A stretch of 64,000 nucleotides of DNA from Luteimonas yindakuii (GTDB lineage Bacteria > Pseudomonadota > Gammaproteobacteria > Xanthomonadales > Xanthomonadaceae). Below the pieces are notes generated by a model, which did not search any database, was not told the origin of the DNA, and saw only the letters and a list, made by a program, of their open reading frames with translations. Positions 1 through 7,107 of this stretch are shown here, piece by piece; the first letter of the stretch is position 1, and every line of letters starts with the position of its first letter. The stretch is taken from the NCBI RefSeq assembly GCF_004803715.2, contig NZ_CP039383.2, positions 558,001 to 622,000 on the forward strand, given 5' to 3'. Made by a program: the position numbers and the translations under genes.

Positions 1-801
1 GGTCGGCTGGCGGTCTTCCATGCCACGCCAGACAACGTCGAGCGACTAGCGGTCGAGGATGTCTGGGGCGTTGGCTCTCGCTACGCGGCGCGCCTTTATG
101 CAGAGGGAGTGCAGACCGCCGCCGACCTCGTCGCGCTGCCCGAGCACCACGTCCGCGCCCGCTATGGCGTGGTTTTGGCCCGGACGCACAACGAACTGCG
201 GGGGATTCGTTGTACGGATCTTGAGCTCGAGGAGCCCGACCGCAAGCAGATTGTGGTGAGCCGCACCTTTGGGCGGGATGTCGAGGACCCACTGGACGCT
301 TTGGCCACGTTCGCAACCGTAGCCTGCGAGCGGATGCGAGGCCGGGGGATGGCCGCAGGCGCAATGTGGGTGTGGCTGACGGGCAACCCACACAAGGGCG
401 ACAACTTCCACGTCTCGAGAGCGTCACCCTTGGCATTCCCCACGCAGGACACGGGCGAGGTCATCCGTGCAGCGCATTTGTTGGCGAGATCAATGATGAC
501 GAGTGGGCAGGCCTACAAGAAAGCGGGTGTCGGCTTGACGGAGCTGGTTCGCGCGGAAGAGCGCCAGGCTGACCTGTTTTCCGTCCCAGACGAGAGGCGC
601 GAGAGATGCATGGCGGTCATGGACCAGATCAACGCCAAATGGGGGCGTGGAACCATGGGGGTTGGGACGTCCGGATGGAAGGTTGGCGGGGCTAGGCCAG
701 GAGAGGTGCGTGCCTGTAGAGAGGGTCAATGGCGGCCGACGCTCAAGTCGTTGTCGCCGGCTTACACGACCAAATGGACGGATCTGCTTCGCGTTCGTTG
801 A
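1..801 (+). CDS. umuC: UmuC-like Y-family DNA polymerase, 3' part
   Basis: This is the C-terminal two thirds of a DNA polymerase V catalytic subunit; the reading frame is open from base 1, so the start and palm domain lie outside the window. The first residues carry the helix-hairpin-helix signature VWGVGSRYAARL, followed by the little-finger region (residues about 60-180 of the visible part, including SRTFGRDV). The extreme C-terminus (SLSPAYTTKW) matches the DUF4113 tail typical of chromosomal and plasmid UmuC proteins. UmuC works with cleaved UmuD in error-prone translesion synthesis during the SOS response. The neighbouring H-NS and integrase genes suggest a mobile-element copy rather than the core-genome one. 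The partner umuD would be expected just upstream, outside the window. Confidence 0.9.
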   Translation, partial: GRLAVFHATPDNVERLAVEDVWGVGSRYAARLYAEGVQTAADLVALPEHHVRARYGVVLARTHNELRGIRCTDLELEEPDRKQIVVSRTFGRDVEDPLDALATFATVACERMRGRGMAAGAMWVWLTGNPHKGDNFHVSRASPLAFPTQDTGEVIRAAHLLARSMMTSGQAYKKAGVGLTELVRAEERQADLFSVPDERRERCMAVMDQINAKWGRGTMGVGTSGWKVGGARPGEVRACREGQWRPTLKSLSPAYTTKWTDLLRVR

Positions 802-907
802 GCCAGTTTGGCCGTGGGAAGCACTGGACGGTCCGTAGGTCACGCCGGGCTTAAAGGCGGAGCTTTCTCGCTTGACAGGCTGGAAGATGGGCCCGAGGCT
901 CGCCGGC

Positions 908-1321
908 ATGAAAATCGATGTCGATAAGATGAGCCTGAAGGAGCTCAACTCTTTCCTGGCGGCGGCCCAGCGTCGGAAGAAGCTGCTGTCGAACCGACGG
1001 CCGATCGGGGCCGTCCGCAGGGACGTAATCGCGCTTGCTGCCTCTCACGGTTACGCGATAGAGGAGCTCTTCGACGCCGGGATGGCTTTACGTGCTGACA
1101 AACCGGCGCGGAAGCGGAAACTACCGCCCGTAGCGGCTAAGTATCGCGACCCAGAGAACAAGCGGAACACATGGTCGGGCCGTGGACGCATGCCGCGCTG
1201 GCTGGCTGAACGGATGAAACGAGGTCAGAGCGTTGCCGACTTCCTCATCCCCGGACTGGGTCGACCGACTGCGAAAAAGGGCGGTTCGATTGGTAAGCGA
1301 TCCGTCTTTAGGCAGGATTGA
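908..1321 (+). CDS. H-NS family nucleoid-associated protein
   Basis: This 137-residue protein has the H-NS layout: an N-terminal helical, basic oligomerisation region (residues 1-50, rich in K, R and L), a linker, and a C-terminal AT-hook-like DNA-binding domain with KYRDPENKRNTWSGRGRMP (about residues 89-107). That motif is the hallmark of the H-NS/XrvA/BpH3 group of proteobacteria. The ATG at 908 was chosen over in-frame codons from 872 because it begins the conserved helical part and has GAGG about 9 nt upstream. It overlaps by 4 nt a TTG that opens the next frame. H-NS proteins on islands usually silence low-G+C acquired DNA, which would fit its neighbours here. Its role on this particular island is inference. 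Confidence 0.85.
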   Translation: MKIDVDKMSLKELNSFLAAAQRRKKLLSNRRPIGAVRRDVIALAASHGYAIEELFDAGMALRADKPARKRKLPPVAAKYRDPENKRNTWSGRGRMPRWLAERMKRGQSVADFLIPGLGRPTAKKGGSIGKRSVFRQD

Positions 1322-1524
1322 GGACAGGCGCTCTGTGGACCACAACTCGTGATGCCCGAGCACATACTCGATTACTACTGAAGGCTGAGATGGCCGATAG
1401 AGCTGCCTTCGCGGCAAGTGCTTCCGGCATGCAAACTTGGCAGCCGCGTTCCTGTTTGCAACATCGCTTGACCCGTATCGGCTCGCTTCCAGTATCAGCT
1501 TGGTGCAACGGCTTTGGGGACGCT

Positions 1525-2925
1525 ATGGAATGGCTTAAGGCCGGCAAGAAGGTGCTGAAGAATGCGGCCGACGCGACGTACAGCGCATCGAAGGTAGTAG
1601 CAAGACATCAGGAAAAGATCGCGAACGCGACATGTTCAGCAGTTGAGGCTGCCGGCGGGGCGATCGAGTCTGCGGGCCTGGTCGCCAGCAAAGCAGGACA
1701 GGCCACCTCAGTTCGGCTACGAAAGCATGCGACGGGATCAGGGTATGCGCTCGTCAAAGTTGCGGCGGAGGTAGGCGCTCTCGTAGGGCACGGTGTCGAT
1801 GTTGCCGGTGCCGGTGTGAGGGTGACTGGAAAGCTGGCCAGAAGGACCGGGGGAGCAGTGGGAGCCACGACAGGCGGCGTTGTGCTGGGTGGTGCATCGA
1901 TTGCGTCTGAACTCGTCGACAGCGTTGCGATCGCAGATCGTGATATCAAAGCCATTCGCGCGGAAATCGCATCGTACGGCGCACAGATTCGTGCTGAATC
2001 CGAGCGTCTTGAGCAGTTGATTACGCATGGGCAACGGGAAAGGCGGCGAGGCGAACTGCTGGACCTGCTGGTTGTCGGTGGGGTGTCGCTGGCCTTCGCT
2101 TTGGAGAACCCGGCGGACGTTCCCATAGAGGTCGTGCGGGCTTATGAGCTCGCGTACCCAAACCTGGCCGCGAAGGAGAGCTTCATCGAAGTAGTCGAGA
2201 GGCTCGGCCCGGACGAATTGCCAGGGTTCGTGTCCGGTGTCAAAGGCAAGCTGTTTGAGCTGGAACTGATCGAGCACTTCAACAGCGGCGGGCTCCCGGA
2301 GGGACTTCACGCTGACTTGGCAGCGGGGCCAACTCAGCCGGGGTGGGATATCCGGATCCTTGATGATCAAGGGGAGGTGGTCGACCTGCTTCAGGCAAAG
2401 GCAACTTACGCAACGGGTTACGTCCTCCAGGCCCTCGAGCGCTATCCCGCCATCGACGTGGTGACGACCAGCGAGGTCCATGCGCAGTTGCTGGCGCTGG
2501 GAATCTCCGAAGGAGTAATTGATGGAGGCATCACTGTGGCCACCCTCCAGCAGGCGGTGCAAGGGGCCACCGATGGCGGGGTTGAGTTCGGCATAGGTGA
2601 CCTCGTGCCATCTGCCTTGGGTCTAGCCGTGATCGGTCTATCTTTGCTGGTGGACAAGGACATGACTTGGACCGAGAGGGCGTCCAAGCTCGGCGAACGA
2701 GGGGCGCGACTCGGCGCGGCCAGCGCGGCTGCGAAAACTGCCATGGTCGTGTCCCAGGCGTGGTGGTTAGCTCTTGTGGTTGGGCTTGGGTCGAGCTGGC
2801 TCTCGCGAAAGGGGCGCATACGGCGAGAACAGTACGAAGCACTGAGCCAAGCGGCCGCTATCCTGCGTCGTCGTTTTCCGGAGTCGGATGCAGGTGAGTT
2901 CGTGACCTCGGCTACGCCGATATGA
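1525..2925 (+). CDS. Unrecognised membrane protein with a PD-(D/E)XK-like core
   Basis: I do not recognise this 466-residue protein. It starts with an alanine-rich amphipathic region, then a glycine-zipper-like stretch (about residues 80-130, GAVGATTGGVVLGGAS), a short coiled coil (about 135-170), and a central segment that looks like a restriction-endonuclease fold: E245 in KLFELE, D275 in PGWDIRI, and Q290-A-K292 in LLQAKAT. The E...D-X14-QXK spacing fits PD-(D/E)XK nucleases of the QXK subtype. Two hydrophobic stretches follow near the C-terminus (LVPSALGLAVIGLSLLV and AWWLALVVGLGSSWL). The ATG at 1525 is preceded by GGGGA at 5 nt; an in-frame TTG at 1318 is possible but less likely. The next gene overlaps it by 4 nt, indicating an operon. 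A toxin, defence effector or transfer-related protein are all possible. Confidence 0.7.
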   Translation: MEWLKAGKKVLKNAADATYSASKVVARHQEKIANATCSAVEAAGGAIESAGLVASKAGQATSVRLRKHATGSGYALVKVAAEVGALVGHGVDVAGAGVRVTGKLARRTGGAVGATTGGVVLGGASIASELVDSVAIADRDIKAIRAEIASYGAQIRAESERLEQLITHGQRERRRGELLDLLVVGGVSLAFALENPADVPIEVVRAYELAYPNLAAKESFIEVVERLGPDELPGFVSGVKGKLFELELIEHFNSGGLPEGLHADLAAGPTQPGWDIRILDDQGEVVDLLQAKATYATGYVLQALERYPAIDVVTTSEVHAQLLALGISEGVIDGGITVATLQQAVQGATDGGVEFGIGDLVPSALGLAVIGLSLLVDKDMTWTERASKLGERGARLGAASAAAKTAMVVSQAWWLALVVGLGSSWLSRKGRIRREQYEALSQAAAILRRRFPESDAGEFVTSATPI

Positions 2926-3533
2926 TGGCGGAGACGCCACCATTGGAGGTGCCGGGATGGTTCGCACAGGACATCGGGATGATGTCGCAAAGACTGCGGA
3001 TGATCCTGTGTTTTGTTGACCCCGCTGGTAGTGACGGGTCAGGGCCGCGGCCGGACGATCTGCGCCGGTTGATCACATCACTGGTGAACCAAGTGGACGG
3101 GTATGCGCGTGACGGCAAGCGGACGAGCAGCACTCTTGCTGAGGTCTCGCAGCTGGCCGTCTTGTATCAGGCGTTGTTCTCACAAGAACTCGCTGACTCC
3201 ATAGTTCACGAGGAGATCCTGCCCGCAGAATACCTGCCTCCAGACGATCTGATCCATTCCATAGGCGCGAGAATAGGTGATCTTCTTCGAGCAGCGCTTG
3301 CTCGTCTCAAGCTGGACGCAGGCGAGATGATGAATAGATTCGAGGTCGGTTCGCTTCTACCAATCGCCCGCGACGGCGCTGAAGGGAAATTCATTCGTAC
3401 TGGAGAGCTTTGCTTTGACCTTGAGGACGGCCGGCACATGGTCTCTGCGGGCGTTGCACGGGTCTACCTGGAAGCAAACGGATTCACTTTGACACGTCTG
3501 GTAGACACAACGCCGATCATGCCCTTGCGCTGA
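2922..3533 (+). CDS. Unrecognised 203-residue protein coupled to the PD-(D/E)XK-like membrane protein
   Basis: The gene begins in an ATGA overlap with the upstream stop, so translation is probably coupled and the two products likely act together. The protein is acidic and mostly helical, with no signal peptide or membrane segment, which suggests a cytoplasmic partner, immunity protein or regulator. Recognisable traits are a tryptophan-containing start (VPGWFAQDIGMMSQRLRMIL), a middle region rich in leucine and aspartate (EYLPPDDLIHSIGARIGDLL), and a C-terminal segment of alternating hydrophobic residues. No conserved catalytic motif is visible and I do not recognise the family. Base composition is well below that of the core genes in the right half of the window, consistent with acquisition by transfer. 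Confidence 0.65.
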   Translation: MMAETPPLEVPGWFAQDIGMMSQRLRMILCFVDPAGSDGSGPRPDDLRRLITSLVNQVDGYARDGKRTSSTLAEVSQLAVLYQALFSQELADSIVHEEILPAEYLPPDDLIHSIGARIGDLLRAALARLKLDAGEMMNRFEVGSLLPIARDGAEGKFIRTGELCFDLEDGRHMVSAGVARVYLEANGFTLTRLVDTTPIMPLR

Positions 3534-3606
3534 AGTGACTTGTTAGCCCAAGGGTTCCCTTTGATTGCTTTCCGCTGTGGGCATGCCAGCGGATACGTCA
3601 GCGCAG

Positions 3607-3963
3607 CTATCCGTTCTGTCCACCCGAGATGGTTCTCAGATACCGCAGAGCCTTCTCCAAGTCGCCGTCCGCCACCGCCTGAAGCAGGGTGCGATGCCCC
3701 AGAACACGGATGGGAGTCAGACGGAAATGTTGTGCGGCATCGGCGTCCGATTCATGGAGCTCCGCTGTGACAAGAAAAGCGGCGCAGACTTCATGAAGGC
3801 GGTGCTGTACCTCATCACTTACAGTGGTTTGATGGACAACGTCCGCAGGTAGCCGCAACGCGTCCGCCAGCTCGGTCGGCTCCATCTCCAAGGCCTTGGC
3901 GACGCTGTGGAGCGTTGCGCCGCAGGAACGTGCGTTTTGGATGATGTCCTGTGTCAGAAGCAT
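3607..3963 (-). CDS. Xre/MbcA/ParS-like antitoxin or HTH regulator
   Basis: This 118-residue protein has an N-terminal helix-turn-helix-like region (MLLTQDIIQNARSCG to ELADALRLPADVV, residues 1-42) and a C-terminal segment (TPIRVLGHRTLLQAVADGD and the following helix) resembling the toxin-binding domain of Xre/MbcA/ParS antitoxins, where a proline and a G-x-T/R-x-L-x-A-x-x-G pattern are typical. The ATG at 3963 was chosen because GAGAGGA lies 5 nt upstream; an in-frame codon at 4020 lacks this. No RES-domain toxin, the usual partner, is adjacent on either side: upstream is a 235-bp gap and the HD-domain gene, downstream the convergent 203-residue gene. It may therefore be an orphan antitoxin or simply an island regulator. 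Confidence 0.55.
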   Translation of the reverse strand: MLLTQDIIQNARSCGATLHSVAKALEMEPTELADALRLPADVVHQTTVSDEVQHRLHEVCAAFLVTAELHESDADAAQHFRLTPIRVLGHRTLLQAVADGDLEKALRYLRTISGGQNG

Positions 3964-4198
3964 GTAGTCCTCTCTTATGGCTGTGGCCCGCCCCGTATCG
4001 GCGCGGATGGTCCTGCTCACAAGCCGGTTCTAGGCCGTCGTACACGGCGCCATGCGAGGCGTCCTAGGAGGCGCGCAGCAGTTGCGAGCACCATGGCAGG
4101 CTCGATCACCAAGTTGGCGGCGGACCGCCACGACAACGGGGTTGTCTCGTGCATCGGTGTTCCTCGTACGTGCTGCCAGTCGTCTGACTCTCAGGTTC

Positions 4199-5110
4199 TC
4201 AGAACGGTTCGTCCAGGTCGAGCGAGATCCGAACCGGGGGAGGCGAGCATGCCCGCGGCGTCCAAGTGCGGATGGGGTTCTTCCGCTCCCGATCACGTTC
4301 ACAGCTGCGTTGGTCAGCTGCGCGCACCCGGGCCAGAAGCGCGGTTGGGATTGAACCGTCCTGGCGTCGGTGGCTGATTCCACTCAACAGTGCACGCATG
4401 GCGTAGCCGGCATCGGGCCAATCGACTTCCAGGCGTTCGAGCTCGGAGTGCAGGCGGCTCAGGCCCAGTAGCTCATGGCCCACGGCTCGGGCCTGCGTTG
4501 TGGGGAACATGTCCTCCGTGTAGGCCCAGCACTTCCCGATGTCATGCAGGAGACCTGCTGCAACACAGATGTCGCGCTCATGGTCTTCGAGCGTCCCTTG
4601 GGAATGCAGATCGAGAGCCACTTCAAGGCTATGGGTGGCCAGGCCGCCCGGGAAGGCGTGGTGATGGCGAACGGAGGCAGGCATGGTCCAGTAGGTGTCG
4701 GCAACGTCCCGGCGCAACAACACGCGCTCCGTCATCCTGCGCAGTGGATCCGACTGGATCTGCGCCACCAGATTGACCGTTTCCGCCACCACGTGCTTTC
4801 TCGGGCACAGGTCGTCCGGAAGCCAGGCCAACGGCGCATCGAAGTCGGGATCGTAGTCGGCCGACGTGATCACCGGCACGTTGTCGTTGGCCGCCTCCGA
4901 GTCCCAGCGCACGACCTGCATGACGTGGCGGGTCAGCGAATGCATCAGCAGCTGACTTCGCACCGATGGGGACGGAATGAGGTATTCGGTGACGGTGTGG
5001 CCATGACTGACCCGCCAAAGGCAGGTGCTCGACGAGGTGTTCTGCCCCTGTGCGGGTCCAATCAGTACGCCCGGCATGACGTCGATGTCGGGGGCGATGG
5101 AAGCTGCCAT
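4199..5110 (-). CDS. HD-domain phosphohydrolase-like protein of the integrase module
   Basis: The 303-residue product carries an HD metal-binding core: HHHAFPGGLATHSLEVA (about residues 155-171) and, 24 residues on, AGLLHDIGKCWAY, with a further histidine pair in ISHRRQDG near residue 270. This arrangement resembles HD domains of TraI_2-type relaxase-associated proteins and of YhaM-like 3'-5' exoribonucleases, so a nucleotide or nucleic-acid phosphodiesterase role is likely, but the substrate cannot be read from the sequence. The start at 5110 overlaps the stop of the recombinase gene by one base (TGATG), implying translational coupling. HD proteins directly behind a tyrosine recombinase recur on integrative elements of Xanthomonadaceae and pseudomonads as far as I know; this is family knowledge, not verified here. 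Confidence 0.75.
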   Translation of the reverse strand: MAASIAPDIDVMPGVLIGPAQGQNTSSSTCLWRVSHGHTVTEYLIPSPSVRSQLLMHSLTRHVMQVVRWDSEAANDNVPVITSADYDPDFDAPLAWLPDDLCPRKHVVAETVNLVAQIQSDPLRRMTERVLLRRDVADTYWTMPASVRHHHAFPGGLATHSLEVALDLHSQGTLEDHERDICVAAGLLHDIGKCWAYTEDMFPTTQARAVGHELLGLSRLHSELERLEVDWPDAGYAMRALLSGISHRRQDGSIPTALLARVRAADQRSCERDRERKNPIRTWTPRACSPPPVRISLDLDEPF

Positions 5111-6444
5111 CAGGTTCCCTCCTTCAGAGGCACTGCGGTGGATGTATCGAGGAGCTGGCGTTTCAGCAGCTGCCGGAGCGCCGCAGCGTCCAACGCGTCG
5201 ATCTGGTCGGCCGTCATGGACTGCGTGCGGCTCGTGGCCTTCCTGCTCACGAGTCCGGTGAAGGCGAGCCCGTCCTGACGGGTGAGGTTGGGCACGTAAC
5301 GCGAGTACACGGTGAAGAGCATCTGCGTGTTGGTGTGCCCCATGAGTCGGGCGATCCACTCGGGGTTCTCGCCGGACGCCAACATCAGCGTCGCTGCCGT
5401 GTGTCGCGTCTGGTACGGCCGGCGCTTCTCGAACTCGAGGTAGCGCAGCAGCGGGTACCAGATCCGGTTGGCGAAGTTGTGCGCGTCGATGGGGTTACCC
5501 GCGCGAGTGCAGAACACGTACACGGCGTCCGGATCCCGCTCCTCCCACTGCTGTCGCAGCGCCTCCTTGACCATCGGCAGCATCGGGATGTCGCGGATGG
5601 AGCTTTCGGTCTTGGCGTTCTCTTCCGACTCGCCGCCTGCGAACACCTCGCGGACCTTGATCAGCTCGTTGTCGAAGTCGACGTACTTCCATTTGAGCCC
5701 GTTGATTTCACCCGTGCGCATCCCGGTGAAGAAACGACAGGTGACGTAGTTGCGGAAGTCGGGGCGGATCGTGGCGCGAATCTTCTCCACCTCCTCCAGG
5801 GAGAAGGGCATCACGTCGGGACGCCGGCCCTTCAGTCGCTTGACCCCCTTGAAGGGATTCGGCGTGCCAAAGCGCTCACTGGCCTCCGTCAGGCACTGGC
5901 GCAGAAGCCCCATGACCTTGTTGATCGTCGTCGAGGACAGCTTGGGGCTTGAGCGGCCGGGCAGTTCAGCGAGCTTGGCGCGGAACGTCAGCACGTCCGC
6001 TTTCGAAATGGAGCCGACCGGCCGCTCGCCGAACTCGGCCAGCAGGTGCGCGTCGAACGTTGCATCCACGCTGTCCCGGTGCTGGCGCCGCCATTGGGGC
6101 GCCATCTCCTTGCGCCAGGTCACGGAGAAGTCGGCGAAGGCGGGCGTGTCCGGACCAGCCGGGGCTGCGGGTAGGGGATTGCCACCCGGAGGGGCCGGGA
6201 AAATCCCGCCGACGGCCGGCGCCGGTGCGGCGAACTGGGCCGCCTTCGGGCTTCCCGGGAACGTCGCCGCGTAGTCGAACAGGCCCTGCTTGATCTCCTT
6301 GGAGATCCGGCTCATCAGAGACTGGACCCGGCGGCGGTTCTCAGCGGTGTCGGGCAGGGCCGTCTGCTCCCGGCAGCGGACTCCCCGGTAGTAGAAGTCC
6401 AGGAACAGTAGGCCGTTGTCCTTGCGGGCGCGGACCTTAGCCAT
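5110..6444 (-). CDS. int: Tyrosine recombinase (site-specific integrase)
   Basis: A 444-residue phage/ICE-type integrase. The N-terminus (residues 1-60, MAKVRARKDNGLLFLDFYYRG) matches the Arm-DNA-binding domain of the DUF3596 group; a proline/alanine-rich linker follows at about 70-100, then a SAM-like core-binding domain (110-200) and the catalytic domain. Catalytic residues visible are R243 (TGMRTGEI), the K in KTESSIRD, R347 (QTRHTAAT), H370 (LMGHTNT) and Y380 (FTVYSRY). The first histidine of the H-x-x-R box is a tyrosine, which is common in this group. It integrates and, with an excisionase, excises an element at an attachment site. It overlaps the HTH gene upstream by 8 nt and the HD gene downstream by 1 nt, forming a three-gene leftward operon. 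Confidence 0.95.
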   Translation of the reverse strand: MAKVRARKDNGLLFLDFYYRGVRCREQTALPDTAENRRRVQSLMSRISKEIKQGLFDYAATFPGSPKAAQFAAPAPAVGGIFPAPPGGNPLPAAPAGPDTPAFADFSVTWRKEMAPQWRRQHRDSVDATFDAHLLAEFGERPVGSISKADVLTFRAKLAELPGRSSPKLSSTTINKVMGLLRQCLTEASERFGTPNPFKGVKRLKGRRPDVMPFSLEEVEKIRATIRPDFRNYVTCRFFTGMRTGEINGLKWKYVDFDNELIKVREVFAGGESEENAKTESSIRDIPMLPMVKEALRQQWEERDPDAVYVFCTRAGNPIDAHNFANRIWYPLLRYLEFEKRRPYQTRHTAATLMLASGENPEWIARLMGHTNTQMLFTVYSRYVPNLTRQDGLAFTGLVSRKATSRTQSMTADQIDALDAAALRQLLKRQLLDTSTAVPLKEGT

Positions 6445-6709
6445 GGGCCAGGCCGCCGTTGGCCATCGGGATGCTCAGACCCACGGCCGGCGTGCGAGCT
6501 GCCGGGACGCCGGGCGCCTTGCTGGCCGAGAACTTGCCGATGTCCCGCTCGATCGTCTCGCGGATGAAGAGGAGCTTCCGGCCGCCAAACGGGCGGATGT
6601 AGTGCACGCCCTCCAGCAGCACGGCGTCCTTCAGGCGGGTACGGATGGTCCGGGAGTCGTAGTGGATGATCTCGGCGAGCTGATCGGTGGTAAGGTAAGT
6701 CTGGTTCAT
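6437..6709 (-). CDS. Excisionase-like helix-turn-helix protein
   Basis: This 90-residue protein has a winged-helix/MerR-like HTH, MNQTYLTTDQLAEIIHYD followed by RTIRTRLKD and a wing containing GVHYIRPFGGRKLLF, then a short arm to the C-terminus. That pattern is typical of excisionase and AlpA-type directionality factors encoded beside tyrosine recombinases. The ATG at 6709 has GGAG at 7 nt upstream; longer in-frame starts (6760) would run into the control region. It overlaps the integrase start by 8 nt, so it is probably translated with it. Expected roles are bending attachment-site DNA during excision and regulating the int promoter. Which of the two dominates cannot be told from sequence. 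Confidence 0.8.
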   Translation of the reverse strand: MNQTYLTTDQLAEIIHYDSRTIRTRLKDAVLLEGVHYIRPFGGRKLLFIRETIERDIGKFSASKAPGVPAARTPAVGLSIPMANGGLAHG

Positions 6710-6732
6710 ATCTGCGCTCCATGATTCATTTG

Positions 6733-6775
6733 TGATACGCATGCACCGCCTGTGATGCATGCTGGTGTTGTATCA
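6733..6775. promoter_or_regulatory. Inverted repeats in the int/BREX divergent region
   Basis: TGATAC at 6733-6738 is inverted at 6770-6775 (GTATCA), and GCATGC occurs at 6739-6744 and 6757-6762. The sequence TGTGAT also appears twice (6731, 6751). The block lies just upstream of the excisionase gene and on the far side of the BREX promoter, so it is a plausible operator for the excisionase-like or Xre regulator. No binding protein can be assigned. Confidence 0.4.
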
Positions 6776-6796
6776 AAAGAGAATCAAAGTGCAACA

Positions 6797-6820
6797 TATA
6801 ATGTTCAATTGAACCATATA
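6797..6820 (+). promoter_or_regulatory. BREX promoter -10 box inside a 24-bp dyad operator
   Basis: A perfect palindrome GTTCAATTGAAC (6803-6814) is flanked symmetrically by two bases and TATA on each side, giving a 24-bp dyad. The left TATA plus two bases reads TATAAT (6797-6802), a consensus -10 box directed at the Xre regulator and pglW. No good -35 hexamer is present at 16-18 bp, so an activator or extended contacts may be needed. A dimer bound to the dyad would cover the -10 element, so autorepression by the 86-residue Xre protein just downstream is the simplest model. Confidence 0.6.
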
Positions 6821-6843
6821 CGATTCAGTCAGGATTCAGCTCA

Positions 6844-7104
6844 ATGCTCAGGTTCAAGCTCAAAGAGCGCATTGCCGACAAGGAATTCAAGGAGGGCAGG
6901 CGCATCTCCCTGAGCGAGGTTGCCGATACCACCGGCATCGGTCGCATCACCCTCTCGCGCATGCTCAACCGCGGCACCAACGTGCGCTCGGACACGCTTG
7001 ATCGCCTGTGCGCCTACTTCGACTGCAGGATCGAAGACCTGGTCGAATACGTCCCCGACGATGCCGCCGCGCAGCCGGGCACCACGACGCAGCAGCGAGG
7101 CTAG
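6844..7104 (+). CDS. Xre/Cro-type regulator of the BREX operon
   Basis: An 86-residue helix-turn-helix protein of the short Cro/C1 type: ISLSEVADTTGIGRITLSRML (residues 21-41) contains the HTH, followed by a dimerisation segment (DTLDRLCAYFDCRIEDLVEYV) typical of YozG-like single-domain regulators. It starts 24 bp after the palindromic operator and its stop is separated from the pglW ATG by only 3 bp, so it is the first gene of the BREX operon. AGGA is found 9 nt before the ATG. It probably represses its own transcript and hence BREX, a role filled by WYL-domain BrxR in other BREX types. The regulatory role is inferred from position. Confidence 0.85.
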   Translation: MLRFKLKERIADKEFKEGRRISLSEVADTTGIGRITLSRMLNRGTNVRSDTLDRLCAYFDCRIEDLVEYVPDDAAAQPGTTTQQRG

Positions 7105-7107
7105 GGC

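Noticed and set aside
1318..1524. Extended start (TTG at 1318) of the nuclease-like gene
   Set aside because: It overlaps the H-NS stop, the extra residues show no conserved feature, and the ATG at 1525 has a good ribosome-binding site.
4030..4383. Open frame of 117 codons on the minus strand upstream of the antitoxin-like gene
   Set aside because: Overlaps the conserved HD-domain gene in another frame and has no Shine-Dalgarno sequence or recognisable pattern.
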